The translations under genes were made by a program, and so were the position numbers. A stretch of 36,165 nucleotides of DNA from Alteromonadaceae bacterium (GTDB taxonomy: Bacteria; Pseudomonadota; Gammaproteobacteria; Pseudomonadales; Cellvibrionaceae). Shown here one piece after another: positions 16,249 through 24,317 of the stretch. The stretch spans positions 1 to 36,165 of the forward strand of contig NVXL01000031.1 of NCBI GenBank assembly GCA_002746115.1. Direction: 5' to 3'. The notes beneath the pieces are model-generated. The model had not been told where the DNA came from and made no database searches. It saw only the letters and a program-made list of their open reading frames with translations. The first letter of the stretch is position 1; each line of letters starts with the position of its first letter.

Positions 16249-16377
16249 ATGCAAGATTATGTAGAAGAGTTATTGGAGTTAACCTGGAGTCTTGAAGGTG
16301 AGGCCGCTGAGCAAGTCATTAGCGAATACGATGAATTGTATGGTGACTCCTATTTAGATGAATGTTTAGATGTATAA
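16249..16377 (+). CDS. Unrecognised 42-aa highly acidic small protein
   Basis: I do not recognise this protein. It opens at ATG 16249 after GGAGGT and closes at TAA 16375-16377. The product has 14 Asp/Glu and no Lys, Arg or His, so its net charge is about -14 in 42 residues. It begins MQDYVEELLELTWSLEGE and ends YLDECLDV; there is one Cys (residue 39), one Trp and four Tyr. The first half could be an amphipathic helix. No signal peptide or membrane segment. A perfect 11-bp hairpin starts at the stop codon. The strong ribosome site, compact hairpin and lack of any other gene nearby support a real, independently expressed small protein; the function cannot be inferred. A DNA-mimic or an acidic partner of a basic protein is conceivable but unsupported. 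Confidence 0.65.
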   Translation: MQDYVEELLELTWSLEGEAAEQVISEYDELYGDSYLDECLDV

Positions 16378-16403
16378 AATTAGCGCTGAATCCAGCGCTA
16401 ATT
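16378..16403 (+). terminator. Perfect 11-bp hairpin after the 42-codon ORF
   Basis: AATTAGCGCTG (16378-16388) pairs exactly with CAGCGCTAATT (16393-16403) around loop AATC, beginning right at the stop codon. The following ATTGATTTC is only moderately T-rich, so it may be a weak terminator or an mRNA-stabilising stem. Confidence 0.7.
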
Positions 16404-16694
16404 ATTGATTTCATATCTTAGCCCTCAGTCTCCAATCCCTGTGTAGTCCTTAGTTTACTTCCCTTGAATGCCCCCTATTTTTTGTCCAGCGATGACTATT
16501 TAGTAAGCTATAAATGGTTGTTTTTACTCGTTTTCCTTGTTTTTTTGTCATCCATACGTATTCGATCTAACGGACTTTAACTAGTTCACGTTTTTATCTT
16601 TTAGTCGCATGATAATCTTTGTTTTACGCATTCAATAGCTCAAACAGGGCTAATCTTAGTTTTGAAGCGGTTAACAATATTTGGGTAGGTAATC
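16404..16694 (+). other. T-rich gap upstream of the coiled-coil gene
   Basis: About 290 bp, T-rich on the plus strand, with no ORF, repeat or RNA I can support. A possible -10 box GATAAT lies at 16611-16616 but has no good -35 partner. Confidence 0.5.
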
Positions 16695-18083
16695 GTGATT
16701 TTTGACGAAGATGAACTAGCGAGTGCAGTATTATTTCTCTCGGAAGAGAGCGACGAAATATTTCGAGAAATGAACATGTCTGAGTTTAACGCTTTGTTAG
16801 ACGGTTATGTTCCGGCGGCTGATTTAGCTAATAAGACTCTGAAAGCGATTTACCTAGAGGTGAATGCTAAGCTTTTGGTGAAAAATGCTGTTTTCTTTTT
16901 CGTAGGGTTTACCTCTAGAGGCGAGGTTGACCCGTCTTGGTCCTTGCCTTTAGAGCAATTTAGCCTCAACTGTAGTCAGGGGCCGGACATGGGTGCAGGG
17001 CCTATCGGTGTAACCTGCCTTAGTCATTGCCCTGAGCCGCGTTACCGAGACAAGCTTTGGGATCCAGCAGGTCAAAGTGGTCGTGTTATCTTTGGTCAGA
17101 TTCGCCGCGCTATTCAGCGTAATCGCTTAGCATTTCAATTTCGACCCTCACAAGTACCCGAGTTGGATAATAACGGTGCGAGCTTGTCTCAAGGGGAGGT
17201 CGCTCAGCAAGTTACCGCACGCTTACAGTCCCAGTTTGATAAAGATATGCGCAACCAAGCGGATCAGTTTCAGCGGGAGTTACGTTTGCAGTCGAGGGTA
17301 ATGGCCGGTGAGCGAGAGAATGCTGTGAATACGCTTAAGCTGCAGCACCAAAGTCTGATTGAAGAATACAAGGCGATACTGGCCGATAAGGATAGAAAAG
17401 TTGCTGAGCTTGAGCGACAAAGCCTATTGCTGAATGAGGAGGTTGAGTCACAGGCTAAAAAAAATATTGTCATGCGTGAGACCATTGACGTGCAGACACA
17501 AAAAATCGCGGGCTTACGAGATTATTTTGAGCACAAGTTGGCGCGTACGCATGAAGGTGGGCAGGAGCATCTGCAGGAGTTAGAGGAGAGCTTGCACGAA
17601 GAAATGCAGGGGCAACTTGATACGGCTGTGAGTGAGTTTCATGAGCAGATTCAGAAAAAAGACGTTGAGCTGATGTATCGCCGCGAGCAAGAGGAGCGCC
17701 TTGAGGAGGAGGTGAGTCGTTTGCGTCGGGAAAGCGCCGATTATCTAGCAAACGGGGACATGAGGTTACTGGGCAAAATGGTGGAAAAAGGTCTTAGCTT
17801 TATGTCTTATCAGCCAGGAGCTGGGCCTATTACTTTGTCGATTGCGGAGTTACCCGATTACATGGAAAACCCAACGGCCTTTGTTGCGCGCTTTTGTAAT
17901 GTTGATGAGGCTCACTATAGCGCTTGGCTTGACCACTATAATGTCCCCATATGTAGTGCCGAAGACGAGCAGGGGCAGGTTTGCGGAGAGAATGTTGATC
18001 GAGTAGAGAAGCCCGCAAGCTTTGTGCAGGGGCAGTGTGATAGATGCCTAGGGCATCAAGCTGAGCAGTTGAAGTCGGCTTGA
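16695..18083 (+). CDS. Unrecognised coiled-coil protein with Cys-rich C terminus
   Basis: 462 aa, not assigned to a known family. The N-terminal 150 residues look like a folded domain (SEFNALLDGYVP, AVFFFVGFTSRGEVDPSW, GPDMGAGPIGVTCLSHCPE). Residues about 165-365 are rich in Glu/Gln/Arg/Lys with heptad-like spacing and should form a long coiled coil. A C-terminal domain (about 375-462) has four Cys in a C-x9-C and C-x2-C arrangement (ICSAEDEQGQVC, QCDRC), which could bind zinc. No signal peptide or membrane segment, so probably cytoplasmic. Start GTG 16695 follows AGGT at 16687-16690. It converges on the EAL gene with a 30-bp gap. It resembles structural or DNA-associated coiled-coil proteins in layout only; a function is not claimed. 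Confidence 0.85.
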   Translation: MIFDEDELASAVLFLSEESDEIFREMNMSEFNALLDGYVPAADLANKTLKAIYLEVNAKLLVKNAVFFFVGFTSRGEVDPSWSLPLEQFSLNCSQGPDMGAGPIGVTCLSHCPEPRYRDKLWDPAGQSGRVIFGQIRRAIQRNRLAFQFRPSQVPELDNNGASLSQGEVAQQVTARLQSQFDKDMRNQADQFQRELRLQSRVMAGERENAVNTLKLQHQSLIEEYKAILADKDRKVAELERQSLLLNEEVESQAKKNIVMRETIDVQTQKIAGLRDYFEHKLARTHEGGQEHLQELEESLHEEMQGQLDTAVSEFHEQIQKKDVELMYRREQEERLEEEVSRLRRESADYLANGDMRLLGKMVEKGLSFMSYQPGAGPITLSIAELPDYMENPTAFVARFCNVDEAHYSAWLDHYNVPICSAEDEQGQVCGENVDRVEKPASFVQGQCDRCLGHQAEQLKSA

Positions 18084-18113
18084 GTTTACCTTGCCGCTAC
18101 TGTTGCTATCTAG

Positions 18114-19301
18114 TTATAGCTTTTCTTGTAAATATCGGTCAAAAGCCTCGGGAGGCATCGGTTTGGCGATGTAGTATCCCTGGGCTATATCGCAATTAAA
18201 CTCTTTTAGTAGGGCTAAGTGCTCTGCGGTTTCTACGCCTTCTGCGACGACGCGCATGTTTAATTCGTGTCCTAAAATGATGCAGGTTTTGACAATCGCG
18301 CGTGCATCTTTATCGTCAATCATGGCTTTTACGAAGCTGCAATCGATTTTCATTTCGCTGAAGGGGATTTTATGCAGTTGCGATAGTGAGGAGAAGCCTG
18401 TACCAAAATCGTCAATGGCTAGGTGAATGCCCTTTAGTCGTAAACGAGTCAAAATATCGAGTGAGCGTACCAGCTCTCCCATCAGGGTGCTCTCAGTCAC
18501 TTCGAGCACGATATTGCGTGCATCTAAAGTGTTGTCGTTTAGCATTTTGATTAATTGATCTGGTAGCGCCAAGCTGGTGATGTCGTCTGCTGAGATGTTG
18601 ACTGATACGGGCAGGTTGAGTTGTGCTAGCTGCCACTTCTTTTGCTGTGCGACAGCCTCTTCAATAACGCGGCGTGTGAGTGCGTCGATAAGGCCGTGTT
18701 TTTCGGCCAAATGGATAAAGCTATCTGGATATATCATACCTATTTGGGGGTGTTGCCAGCGCACTAGTGCTTCGGCGCCACTCAATCGGCCAGAGGATAT
18801 GTTGATCTGTGGTTGGTAGTGTAATATGAGTTGTTTTTGTGATATTGCCTCCTCGATCATGGCTGGAGAGATGTTGTATGTAGATGTAGGTTGCTGAACG
18901 GCGTTAACGTGTTGCTCGATGCTTGAAGTGTAACTGTTAACCGCTTCAATTAACTGACGAATATGGAAGGGTTTTGGCATCGTGGTGACAAGTTGGAGTG
19001 CGTGCGCTCGGCAGAGTTCTTCAGCAGAATGTAATACGCTTTTATCTTTGCCGCTCATTAAAATAATCGCTGGCGGGCTTGGTGTTGAGGCGAGTTGACG
19101 CATAACCTCAATGCCATCCATATCTGGCATACTGAGGTCGAGGATGAGTAAGGCGTGTGGTGCAAAGGTGCGCGTTTCGTTAAAAAAATCATTTGCTGCT
19201 AAATATGAGCAGCAAGATAGGCCGATAGACTCCAGTACTTCTTCGACTAAGTCGGCGATCTCGGGTTCGTCATCGACAAGATATATGTTTACATTATTCA
19301 T
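18114..19301 (-). CDS. Response regulator with EAL cyclic-di-GMP phosphodiesterase domain
   Basis: 395-aa two-domain protein that should hydrolyse cyclic-di-GMP under phosphorylation control. Receiver domain (1-120): acidic pair in LVDDEPE, phospho-acceptor Asp in LILDLSMPDMDG, conserved Lys in TMPKPFH. EAL domain (about 148-392): the signature is GAEALVRWQHP, followed by VNISADD, LEVTEST, AIDDFGTGFSSL, EMKID, AEGVET and QGYYIAKPM. All metal- and substrate-binding residues appear intact, so it is predicted to be active. No cognate kinase is adjacent. Being the only cyclic-di-GMP gene in the window, near a flagellar cluster, it may favour motility. The start at 19301 has only a weak ribosome site. 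Confidence 0.92.
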   Translation of the reverse strand: MNNVNIYLVDDEPEIADLVEEVLESIGLSCCSYLAANDFFNETRTFAPHALLILDLSMPDMDGIEVMRQLASTPSPPAIILMSGKDKSVLHSAEELCRAHALQLVTTMPKPFHIRQLIEAVNSYTSSIEQHVNAVQQPTSTYNISPAMIEEAISQKQLILHYQPQINISSGRLSGAEALVRWQHPQIGMIYPDSFIHLAEKHGLIDALTRRVIEEAVAQQKKWQLAQLNLPVSVNISADDITSLALPDQLIKMLNDNTLDARNIVLEVTESTLMGELVRSLDILTRLRLKGIHLAIDDFGTGFSSLSQLHKIPFSEMKIDCSFVKAMIDDKDARAIVKTCIILGHELNMRVVAEGVETAEHLALLKEFNCDIAQGYYIAKPMPPEAFDRYLQEKL

Positions 19302-19637
19302 AACTTAGCAGTCATATCGTTATAATGCCCATATTTGTGGTGCGTTATCAAAACGGCCCTGCGCGATTGGTGTCATTTGCGTGCTATTTGATAACGGCTT
19401 AATTAATTTATGAGAAGTATATTTTTTTAAGTATATACGAAGCTTGGGGTAAGCATTGTACGACTTTGCATGATTTTTTCTAAAAATCAAATCAAATCAA
19501 ATCAAATCATTGTTGTATACTGAGTTTTTCATGCGGTATTTTCATATAGAACTTCCATATGAAATTTTTTTGATTTAAAAGATTTCAAATAATTAAAAAC
19601 AGCACTGTTTTGCAGCGGTTAACGAGGTGAATTGTTT
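19302..19637 (+). other. Divergent intergenic region
   Basis: About 335 bp between the divergent EAL and PLP-enzyme genes, so it should hold promoters in both directions. It is AT-rich and contains a pentanucleotide microsatellite (19485-19509). A possible -10 box TATACT at 19516-19521 lies immediately after the repeat, but its -35 region would fall inside the repeat and is poor. Confidence 0.5.
19485..19509 (+). repeat. Pentanucleotide microsatellite (AATCA)x5
   Basis: Five perfect copies of AATCA at 19485-19509, preceded by an A-run and followed by TTGTTGTATACT. It lies between two divergent start codons. Confidence 0.95.
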
Positions 19638-20657
19638 TTGTTTGATTCGGATACCAAAACTCTTTTACCTCCTAACTGGTTGAGCCAGCCCTTGACCGCG
19701 ATTGCAAGCCTTGCTCCAGTACAAGAGGTGAGGTTTAAACCGTTACAAAAATTAGGCATTTGTTTGCTAATAAAAAGGGATGACTTATTAGGTGACAAGC
19801 TCGGCGGCAACAAACTGTATAAGCTCCACGGCCATTTAAACGCTTATTTTAATAGTGGTCAAGATGTTCCTGTGGCAAGTTTCGGTGGAGCTTATTCCAA
19901 TCATCTCTATGCTTTGGCCGCTGCGGGACAGCTCGAAGGTTTTTCGAGTATTGGCATTATTCGTGGCGAGGCGCCAAAACAATATAGTCCAACCCTAAAA
20001 GATCTAGAGCAAATGGGGATGCGTTTACATTTTATTTCTCGGTCTGATTATCTTCGGCGTTACGATACCGATTTCTACCGTGAATTGGAGCAGCAGTTGG
20101 GGGCTTGTTTTTGGATTCCTGAGGGCGGGGGCGGTTCCGAAGGTGCTCGTGGCTGTTGCGTCCTTGCTAAAGGTTTAGCTAGCACTCTAGCTAATACAGT
20201 AGATTGTAGGCCTGATTTACTGGTGCACGCTTGCGGTACCGGAAGTTCTTTTGCTGGACTTAATGTCGGTTTAAGCGGGACGTCATTAGAGGGGGTCGCG
20301 ACTATGGGCGTGGTGGCACTTAAGTTGACACGCTTGGAGGATCAGCTTGAATATGCGAGTGCTGTGACTGAGTTAATGCAAGCGTTGGACTCTGGTGTGG
20401 GTGGTGGCGCGGATAATTGGCATCTGAATTATGATTTTCACTGCGGTGGTTTTGCCAAATACCCTTCCTATTTAGCGGCGTTTGTTGAAGACTTTGAGCG
20501 GCAAACTGGTGTGCTGCTTGACCCTGTTTATACCTCTAAGGTCATGTGGGCGGTTTATCAAAAAGCCTTGGTTGGTGACATCAGAGCTGGGAGCTGTGTA
20601 GTCGCTGTGCATTCAGGTGGTTTGCAGGGGCGGCGAAGCTTGTCGGGGAGGTCTTAA
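19638..20657 (+). CDS. PLP-dependent deaminase (ACC deaminase / D-cysteine desulfhydrase family)
   Basis: Fold-type II pyridoxal-phosphate enzyme, about 339 aa. The PLP lysine lies in LGGNKLYKL (about residue 57) and the substrate-binding Ser/Asn in FGGAYSNHLYALAA (about 84). EGGGGSEGARG and HACGTGSSFAGL form the phosphate-binding and central loops; the motif DPVYTSKVMWAV is near the C terminus. The exact substrate (1-aminocyclopropane-1-carboxylate, D-cysteine or L-cysteate) cannot be told from these motifs; D-cysteine desulfhydrase is the more common function in this type of genome. Two TTG codons are possible starts, 19632 and 19638; GAGGTGA at 19624-19630 is properly spaced only for 19638. 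Confidence 0.85.
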   Translation: MFDSDTKTLLPPNWLSQPLTAIASLAPVQEVRFKPLQKLGICLLIKRDDLLGDKLGGNKLYKLHGHLNAYFNSGQDVPVASFGGAYSNHLYALAAAGQLEGFSSIGIIRGEAPKQYSPTLKDLEQMGMRLHFISRSDYLRRYDTDFYRELEQQLGACFWIPEGGGGSEGARGCCVLAKGLASTLANTVDCRPDLLVHACGTGSSFAGLNVGLSGTSLEGVATMGVVALKLTRLEDQLEYASAVTELMQALDSGVGGGADNWHLNYDFHCGGFAKYPSYLAAFVEDFERQTGVLLDPVYTSKVMWAVYQKALVGDIRAGSCVVAVHSGGLQGRRSLSGRS

Positions 20658-20783
20658 GCCTAGGGTTAGGTTTTGGAGTATTGCCCTTGAAAACCATCAG
20701 GTATGGTACCATTCTGACTCGCAATGTTAACCAACTCGCATTTAACGGGTTAATTAGCAATCGATAGCGCTTATCAACGCTTT

Positions 20784-20844
20784 TGTTAGCTCAGTAAGTG
20801 TTAGGTCAGTCAGAGTTGGGCCAATAAGAGTTAGGTCAGCTTGT
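20784..20844 (+). repeat. Four degenerate ~15-bp tandem repeats upstream of nadK
   Basis: Units begin at 20784, 20799, 20814 and 20830 and resemble GTTAGGTCAGTAAGA, differing from each other at several bases (for example GTTAGCTCAGTAAGT and GTTAGGTCAGTCAGA). Non-coding. Confidence 0.7.
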
Positions 20845-20901
20845 CGACAGAGTTTAAATGGCCGTGTCAGGCTTACCTCTATAATTGTATGAGTCGCCGC
20901 T

Positions 20902-20925
20902 TCAGCATTTAGCTGATGTTTTTTT
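20902..20925 (+). terminator. Hairpin with T-run just before nadK
   Basis: TCAGC (20902-20906) pairs with GCTGA (20912-20916) around ATTTA, followed by TG and seven T residues. It ends about 22 bp before the nadK start, so it either terminates upstream transcription or lies in the nadK leader as an attenuator-like element. The stem is only 5 bp. Confidence 0.5.
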
Positions 20926-20947
20926 GTAAGTTACACAGTGAGGCGTT

Positions 20948-21832
20948 ATGAGTGAGTTTTCCTGTATTGGTTTGATTGGGCGTATTGGTAGCGAAGATAT
21001 TCATTTTTCACTGCAACGATTAATCAGCTATCTAAACAAGCAGGAGGTAGAGATACTCATCGATGAGGCAACCTCAGCGGCGCTTCCAAATACTACGATG
21101 CCTATTGTGTCGCGCAAGCAGCTCGCTAAAAAATGTGATTTGATTATAGTTGTCGGCGGTGATGGCAGCTTATTGGGCGCCGCGCGCTTCTTCGCGGGTA
21201 CAAAGATTAAAATACTCGGCATCAATCGTGGTCGTCTTGGTTTTCTGACGGATATATCACCAGAAGAAATTGAGTACAAGGTTGGCGATGTACTTGAAGG
21301 TAAATACCAAGAAGACGAGCGTAGCCTGTTAACGGCTAAGCTGCTTCGTGATGACAAAGAAGTATTTAGCTGTGACGCTTTGAACGATGTGGTCGTGCAT
21401 CCAGGTAAGTTTATTCGGATGATTGAGTTCGAATTATACATTGATGAGCATTTTGTTTATCGGCAGCGTTCGGACGGCTTGATTATCTCATCGCCGACCG
21501 GGTCAACGGCTTATGCTTTGAGTGGCGGAGGGTCTATATTACACCCTCACCTTGATGCGATTGCGCTGGTGCCAATGAATCCTCATACACTCAGTAGCCG
21601 ACCTATTGTAGTGCATGGTAATAGCAACATCACTTTGGTGATTAGCGAGCAAAATAACCTAGAGCCCCACGTGACCTGCGATGGGCAAATACACGTGGTA
21701 TCCTCCCCGGGCGATAGAGTCGTAATCTCAAAAGCTAAAAAGAAGTTGCATTTGATTCACCCTGAAGGCCACAACTTTTACGAAACTTGCCGCACTAAAC
21801 TGGGTTGGGCGAGTACAACAGGGTCGCCATAG
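20948..21832 (+). CDS. nadK: NAD kinase
   Basis: Phosphorylates NAD+ to NADP+ using ATP; cytoplasmic and normally essential. 294 aa, the usual length. Key motifs: VVGGDGSLLGAARFF (catalytic GGDG, about residue 70), GINRGRLGFLTDI, the NAD-binding SPTGSTAYALSGGGSI (about 180) and DGQ near residue 247. Start ATG 20948 is preceded by GTGAGG at 20938-20943. An 18-bp tandem repeat begins at its stop codon, and a phosphatase gene follows on the same strand. Confidence 0.96.
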   Translation: MSEFSCIGLIGRIGSEDIHFSLQRLISYLNKQEVEILIDEATSAALPNTTMPIVSRKQLAKKCDLIIVVGGDGSLLGAARFFAGTKIKILGINRGRLGFLTDISPEEIEYKVGDVLEGKYQEDERSLLTAKLLRDDKEVFSCDALNDVVVHPGKFIRMIEFELYIDEHFVYRQRSDGLIISSPTGSTAYALSGGGSILHPHLDAIALVPMNPHTLSSRPIVVHGNSNITLVISEQNNLEPHVTCDGQIHVVSSPGDRVVISKAKKKLHLIHPEGHNFYETCRTKLGWASTTGSP

Positions 21833-21872
21833 TTAAACCAGCTAAAATAGTTAAACCAGCTAAAATAGTTAA
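21831..21872 (+). repeat. 18-bp tandem repeat starting at the nadK stop codon
   Basis: AGTTAAACCAGCTAAAAT occurs at 21831-21848 and 21849-21866, and a third partial copy AGTTAA ends at 21872. The first copy includes the last two bases of the nadK TAG. Confidence 0.93.
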
Positions 21873-21984
21873 GTGGCGTTAGCACAGTAAAAAAGTAGTG
21901 CTAACGTTGGAAGCAGCAGTAGAAATAATAGTAGTAGAAACAAAAGTAGCAGCTGTAATAGAGGTAGGGGGCATTAGCTCGGTA

Positions 21985-22986
21985 GTGCAGTATTCTGGGT
22001 TCGATATAATTGGTGATATTCACGGTTGTGCTTTGAGTTTAGAGGCGTTGCTCAAGCGCTTGGGCTATCGCTCGGACAGTCGTGGCGCGGGTGGTAAGGC
22101 CTTCGAAGATAAGGTTTATTATCATCCTTCACGTCAAGCCGTTTTCACCGGGGATATAATTGACCGTGGTGCACGCATTCGTGAAGCGCTGCACTTGGTA
22201 AAAAACATGGTGGATACTGGTAGCGCGCATTGCGTGATGGGCAACCACGAATACAATGCACTGGCTTATACCACTGAGACCCTCGACTCTGCGCAATACG
22301 AACTACCGCAATATGTGCGAGAACATAACCTCCAGTATCAGCAGCAAATTTCCAGTACATTGAGGCAGTTTGAAGGCCATGAGCAACAATGGCTGCTCTT
22401 CCTTAAATGGATGTATTCTCTTCCCGCTTTTCTTGAACTTGATGGATTTCGTGTTGTGCATGCCTGTTGGGATGAAGCGCTTATCGAGCGTTTCAAAACC
22501 GATAAACGAGTGATCGATCGGCAGTGGATACAAGAGACCGCTGACCAGAACTCCTTTGCGGCACACTTTATGAACCGTTTGACACGCGGTACCGGTATCC
22601 AATTACCCGATGGACGTCACATCGATAGTTCTGACGGGCGTAAGCGTCGCTTTTTCCGTACTAAATTCTGGTCCAGTAACCCGCAAATATTACAAGACGT
22701 TGTCTACCAACCGGATCCGCTACCTGAGGATTTGGCCGTCACATCTTTATCTCAAAAGCAGAAACAATCGTTGTTACATTACGATGAAACTGCGGTGCCG
22801 GTATTCTTTGGGCATTACTGGCTCAGTGGCCAGCCGAGTGTGCAGAGTACGAACGTTGCATGCCTCGATTACAGTGCTGTTAAAAACGGGCGTTTGGCGG
22901 CGTACCGCTTTGACGGTGAGTGTAAGTTAGATGCTAATAAAATTGTATGGGTTGATGCGAGCATAGAATACGGAAGTGGACTGTGA
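21985..22986 (+). CDS. Calcineurin-like metallophosphoesterase
   Basis: Phosphatase of the serine/threonine-phosphatase-like metallophosphoesterase superfamily. Metal-binding motifs are in order: GDIHG (about residue 10), GDIIDRG, GNHE, and a late GHYW. About 333 aa from GTG 21985. The frame also opens at GTG 21898, but the extra 29 residues are encoded by repetitive GTAGTAG/AATA sequence and homologues begin near the FDIIGDIHG strand, so I prefer the later start; neither has a strong ribosome site. The stop overlaps the rhomboid start (GTGA), so these are translationally coupled. The substrate is unknown. Confidence 0.85.
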   Translation: MQYSGFDIIGDIHGCALSLEALLKRLGYRSDSRGAGGKAFEDKVYYHPSRQAVFTGDIIDRGARIREALHLVKNMVDTGSAHCVMGNHEYNALAYTTETLDSAQYELPQYVREHNLQYQQQISSTLRQFEGHEQQWLLFLKWMYSLPAFLELDGFRVVHACWDEALIERFKTDKRVIDRQWIQETADQNSFAAHFMNRLTRGTGIQLPDGRHIDSSDGRKRRFFRTKFWSSNPQILQDVVYQPDPLPEDLAVTSLSQKQKQSLLHYDETAVPVFFGHYWLSGQPSVQSTNVACLDYSAVKNGRLAAYRFDGECKLDANKIVWVDASIEYGSGL

Positions 22987-23864
22987 GCTGGTATGTGCAC
23001 GGCGAATTTCCTGTGCACGCAGACCTTCAACGCTTGCATAAGTTGCTGGATCAAAAAAAAATCCCTCACCGTTTTACTGAAGAGCGTGGCAAGCAGTGGC
23101 TATGGGTGGCAAGTAAAGACCTTGCACCTTCGGTGGATGCCTGTATGGGCGAAGCAAAAAAAGAAGAGGCTAGGAGCGAGCAGGCCAAAGACCCGACGAG
23201 AGTGACGTCAGATCCTGGGTCAGCAGACGAGCCTGATACTTTAATGTCGACGCTAAGTGATTTTATGCGGAACACGCCACTCACGTTTCTGACATTATTG
23301 TTGGGTGTGCTGGGTTATGTGCTGGTGCGAATTGTCGCCGTTAATGAGTGGATTAACGTCTTCTATTTTTTTCCAGTCGAGTACCTTTGGCAGAGCGGCC
23401 AATATTGGCGCATGCTGTCGCCTACGTTCTTGCATATGAGCGAGCTGCACATATTGTTTAACGGTATGTTTATCGTTTTTACCGGCGCACGCTTGGAGCG
23501 TGTTATGGGAGCCTATTTGTATTTGGTAGTGTTCTTGAGTGTTGCAATAGGGGCTAACTTTATACAGTTTTATTTGACCGGATCATGGTACTTTGGTGGT
23601 TTGTCGGGGGTGGTTTTTGGGTATTTGGGCTTTTTAGCCGTTCTTAATTTTCGACCCCCAGTGCAGTTGGAAGATTTACAAATCCCTACGAATGTTTATG
23701 TGCAAGTCCTAATTATGTTGGTCTTGGGCTTTACCGGTGTTTTTAGTTTGGTGGGCTTACACGTAGCTAACTGGGCGCATTTAGGTGGCGGAATTTTGGG
23801 CGTACTTGTGGCGGTTTTTATGCGTGTAGTACGTGTGGATGTTTATGGTAAACACAGGAGATAA
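22983..23864 (+). CDS. Rhomboid-family intramembrane serine protease
   Basis: Cleaves transmembrane segments of membrane proteins. 293 aa, GlpG-like: an N-terminal cytoplasmic domain (1-70), a charged linker (about 55-95), then about six membrane helices. The catalytic Ser lies in GGLSGVVFGYLGF (about residue 206) and the catalytic His in NWAHLGGG (about 263); the HILFN motif supplying the oxyanion Asn is also present, so the protease looks active. GTG 22983 overlaps the phosphatase stop by 4 bp, and a DUF1315 gene follows after 2 bp: a tight three-gene operon. Confidence 0.93.
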   Translation: MSWYVHGEFPVHADLQRLHKLLDQKKIPHRFTEERGKQWLWVASKDLAPSVDACMGEAKKEEARSEQAKDPTRVTSDPGSADEPDTLMSTLSDFMRNTPLTFLTLLLGVLGYVLVRIVAVNEWINVFYFFPVEYLWQSGQYWRMLSPTFLHMSELHILFNGMFIVFTGARLERVMGAYLYLVVFLSVAIGANFIQFYLTGSWYFGGLSGVVFGYLGFLAVLNFRPPVQLEDLQIPTNVYVQVLIMLVLGFTGVFSLVGLHVANWAHLGGGILGVLVAVFMRVVRVDVYGKHRR

Positions 23865-23866
23865 AT

Positions 23867-24139
23867 GTGGATATAAATGCCTTGTTATCGGTATTAACGC
23901 CGGAGATTTATGAAAAGTTTAAAAAAGCGATCGAGCTAGGTAAGTGGGAAAGTGGCGAGAAGTTGAGTGAGGAGCAACGCGCTACCTGTTTTCAATCGCT
24001 TATTGCTTACGAGCACGAGTATCTTGAGAAAGAGCAGCGTACCGCTTATGTTCCGCCCAAACCTACTCCATGTGGTAGCGCTAAGAATGAAGCTAATGAA
24101 GAAGGTGCAGCCGATAAGCCATTAGTTTGGAAGAAATGA
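23867..24139 (+). CDS. DUF1315 (YeaC-like) small protein
   Basis: 90-aa protein matching the YeaC family by its N-terminal half: LTPEIYEKFKKAIELGKWESG, then LSEEQRATCFQSLIAYE (residues about 10-55). The family has no established function. The C-terminal tail is Pro/Glu/Ala-rich and ends PLVWKK. Start GTG 23867 follows AGGAGA at 23856-23861, located inside the end of the rhomboid gene, so it is co-translated with it. An overlapping out-of-frame ATG at 23865 is not used. Confidence 0.85.
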   Translation: MDINALLSVLTPEIYEKFKKAIELGKWESGEKLSEEQRATCFQSLIAYEHEYLEKEQRTAYVPPKPTPCGSAKNEANEEGAADKPLVWKK

Positions 24140-24317
24140 GCGAATTTTAAAACTGTCATTCATTAACGGCGGTAAGGTTTAACCGAGTAAGCCGTACCAA
24201 ACAGTATGAGTTATCTTGCTATCAACACATATGCCGTTATCATGTTATCAACTGCGATCAAAATTGATTCTATATCGATTCTATAAAAAATCACATTACT
24301 TACTTTAGGTTCTAGCT

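Noticed and set aside
20784-20844. CRISPR-like appearance of evenly spaced repeats upstream of nadK
   Set aside because: Units are degenerate, about 15 bp and directly adjacent with no spacers, and there are no cas genes nearby.
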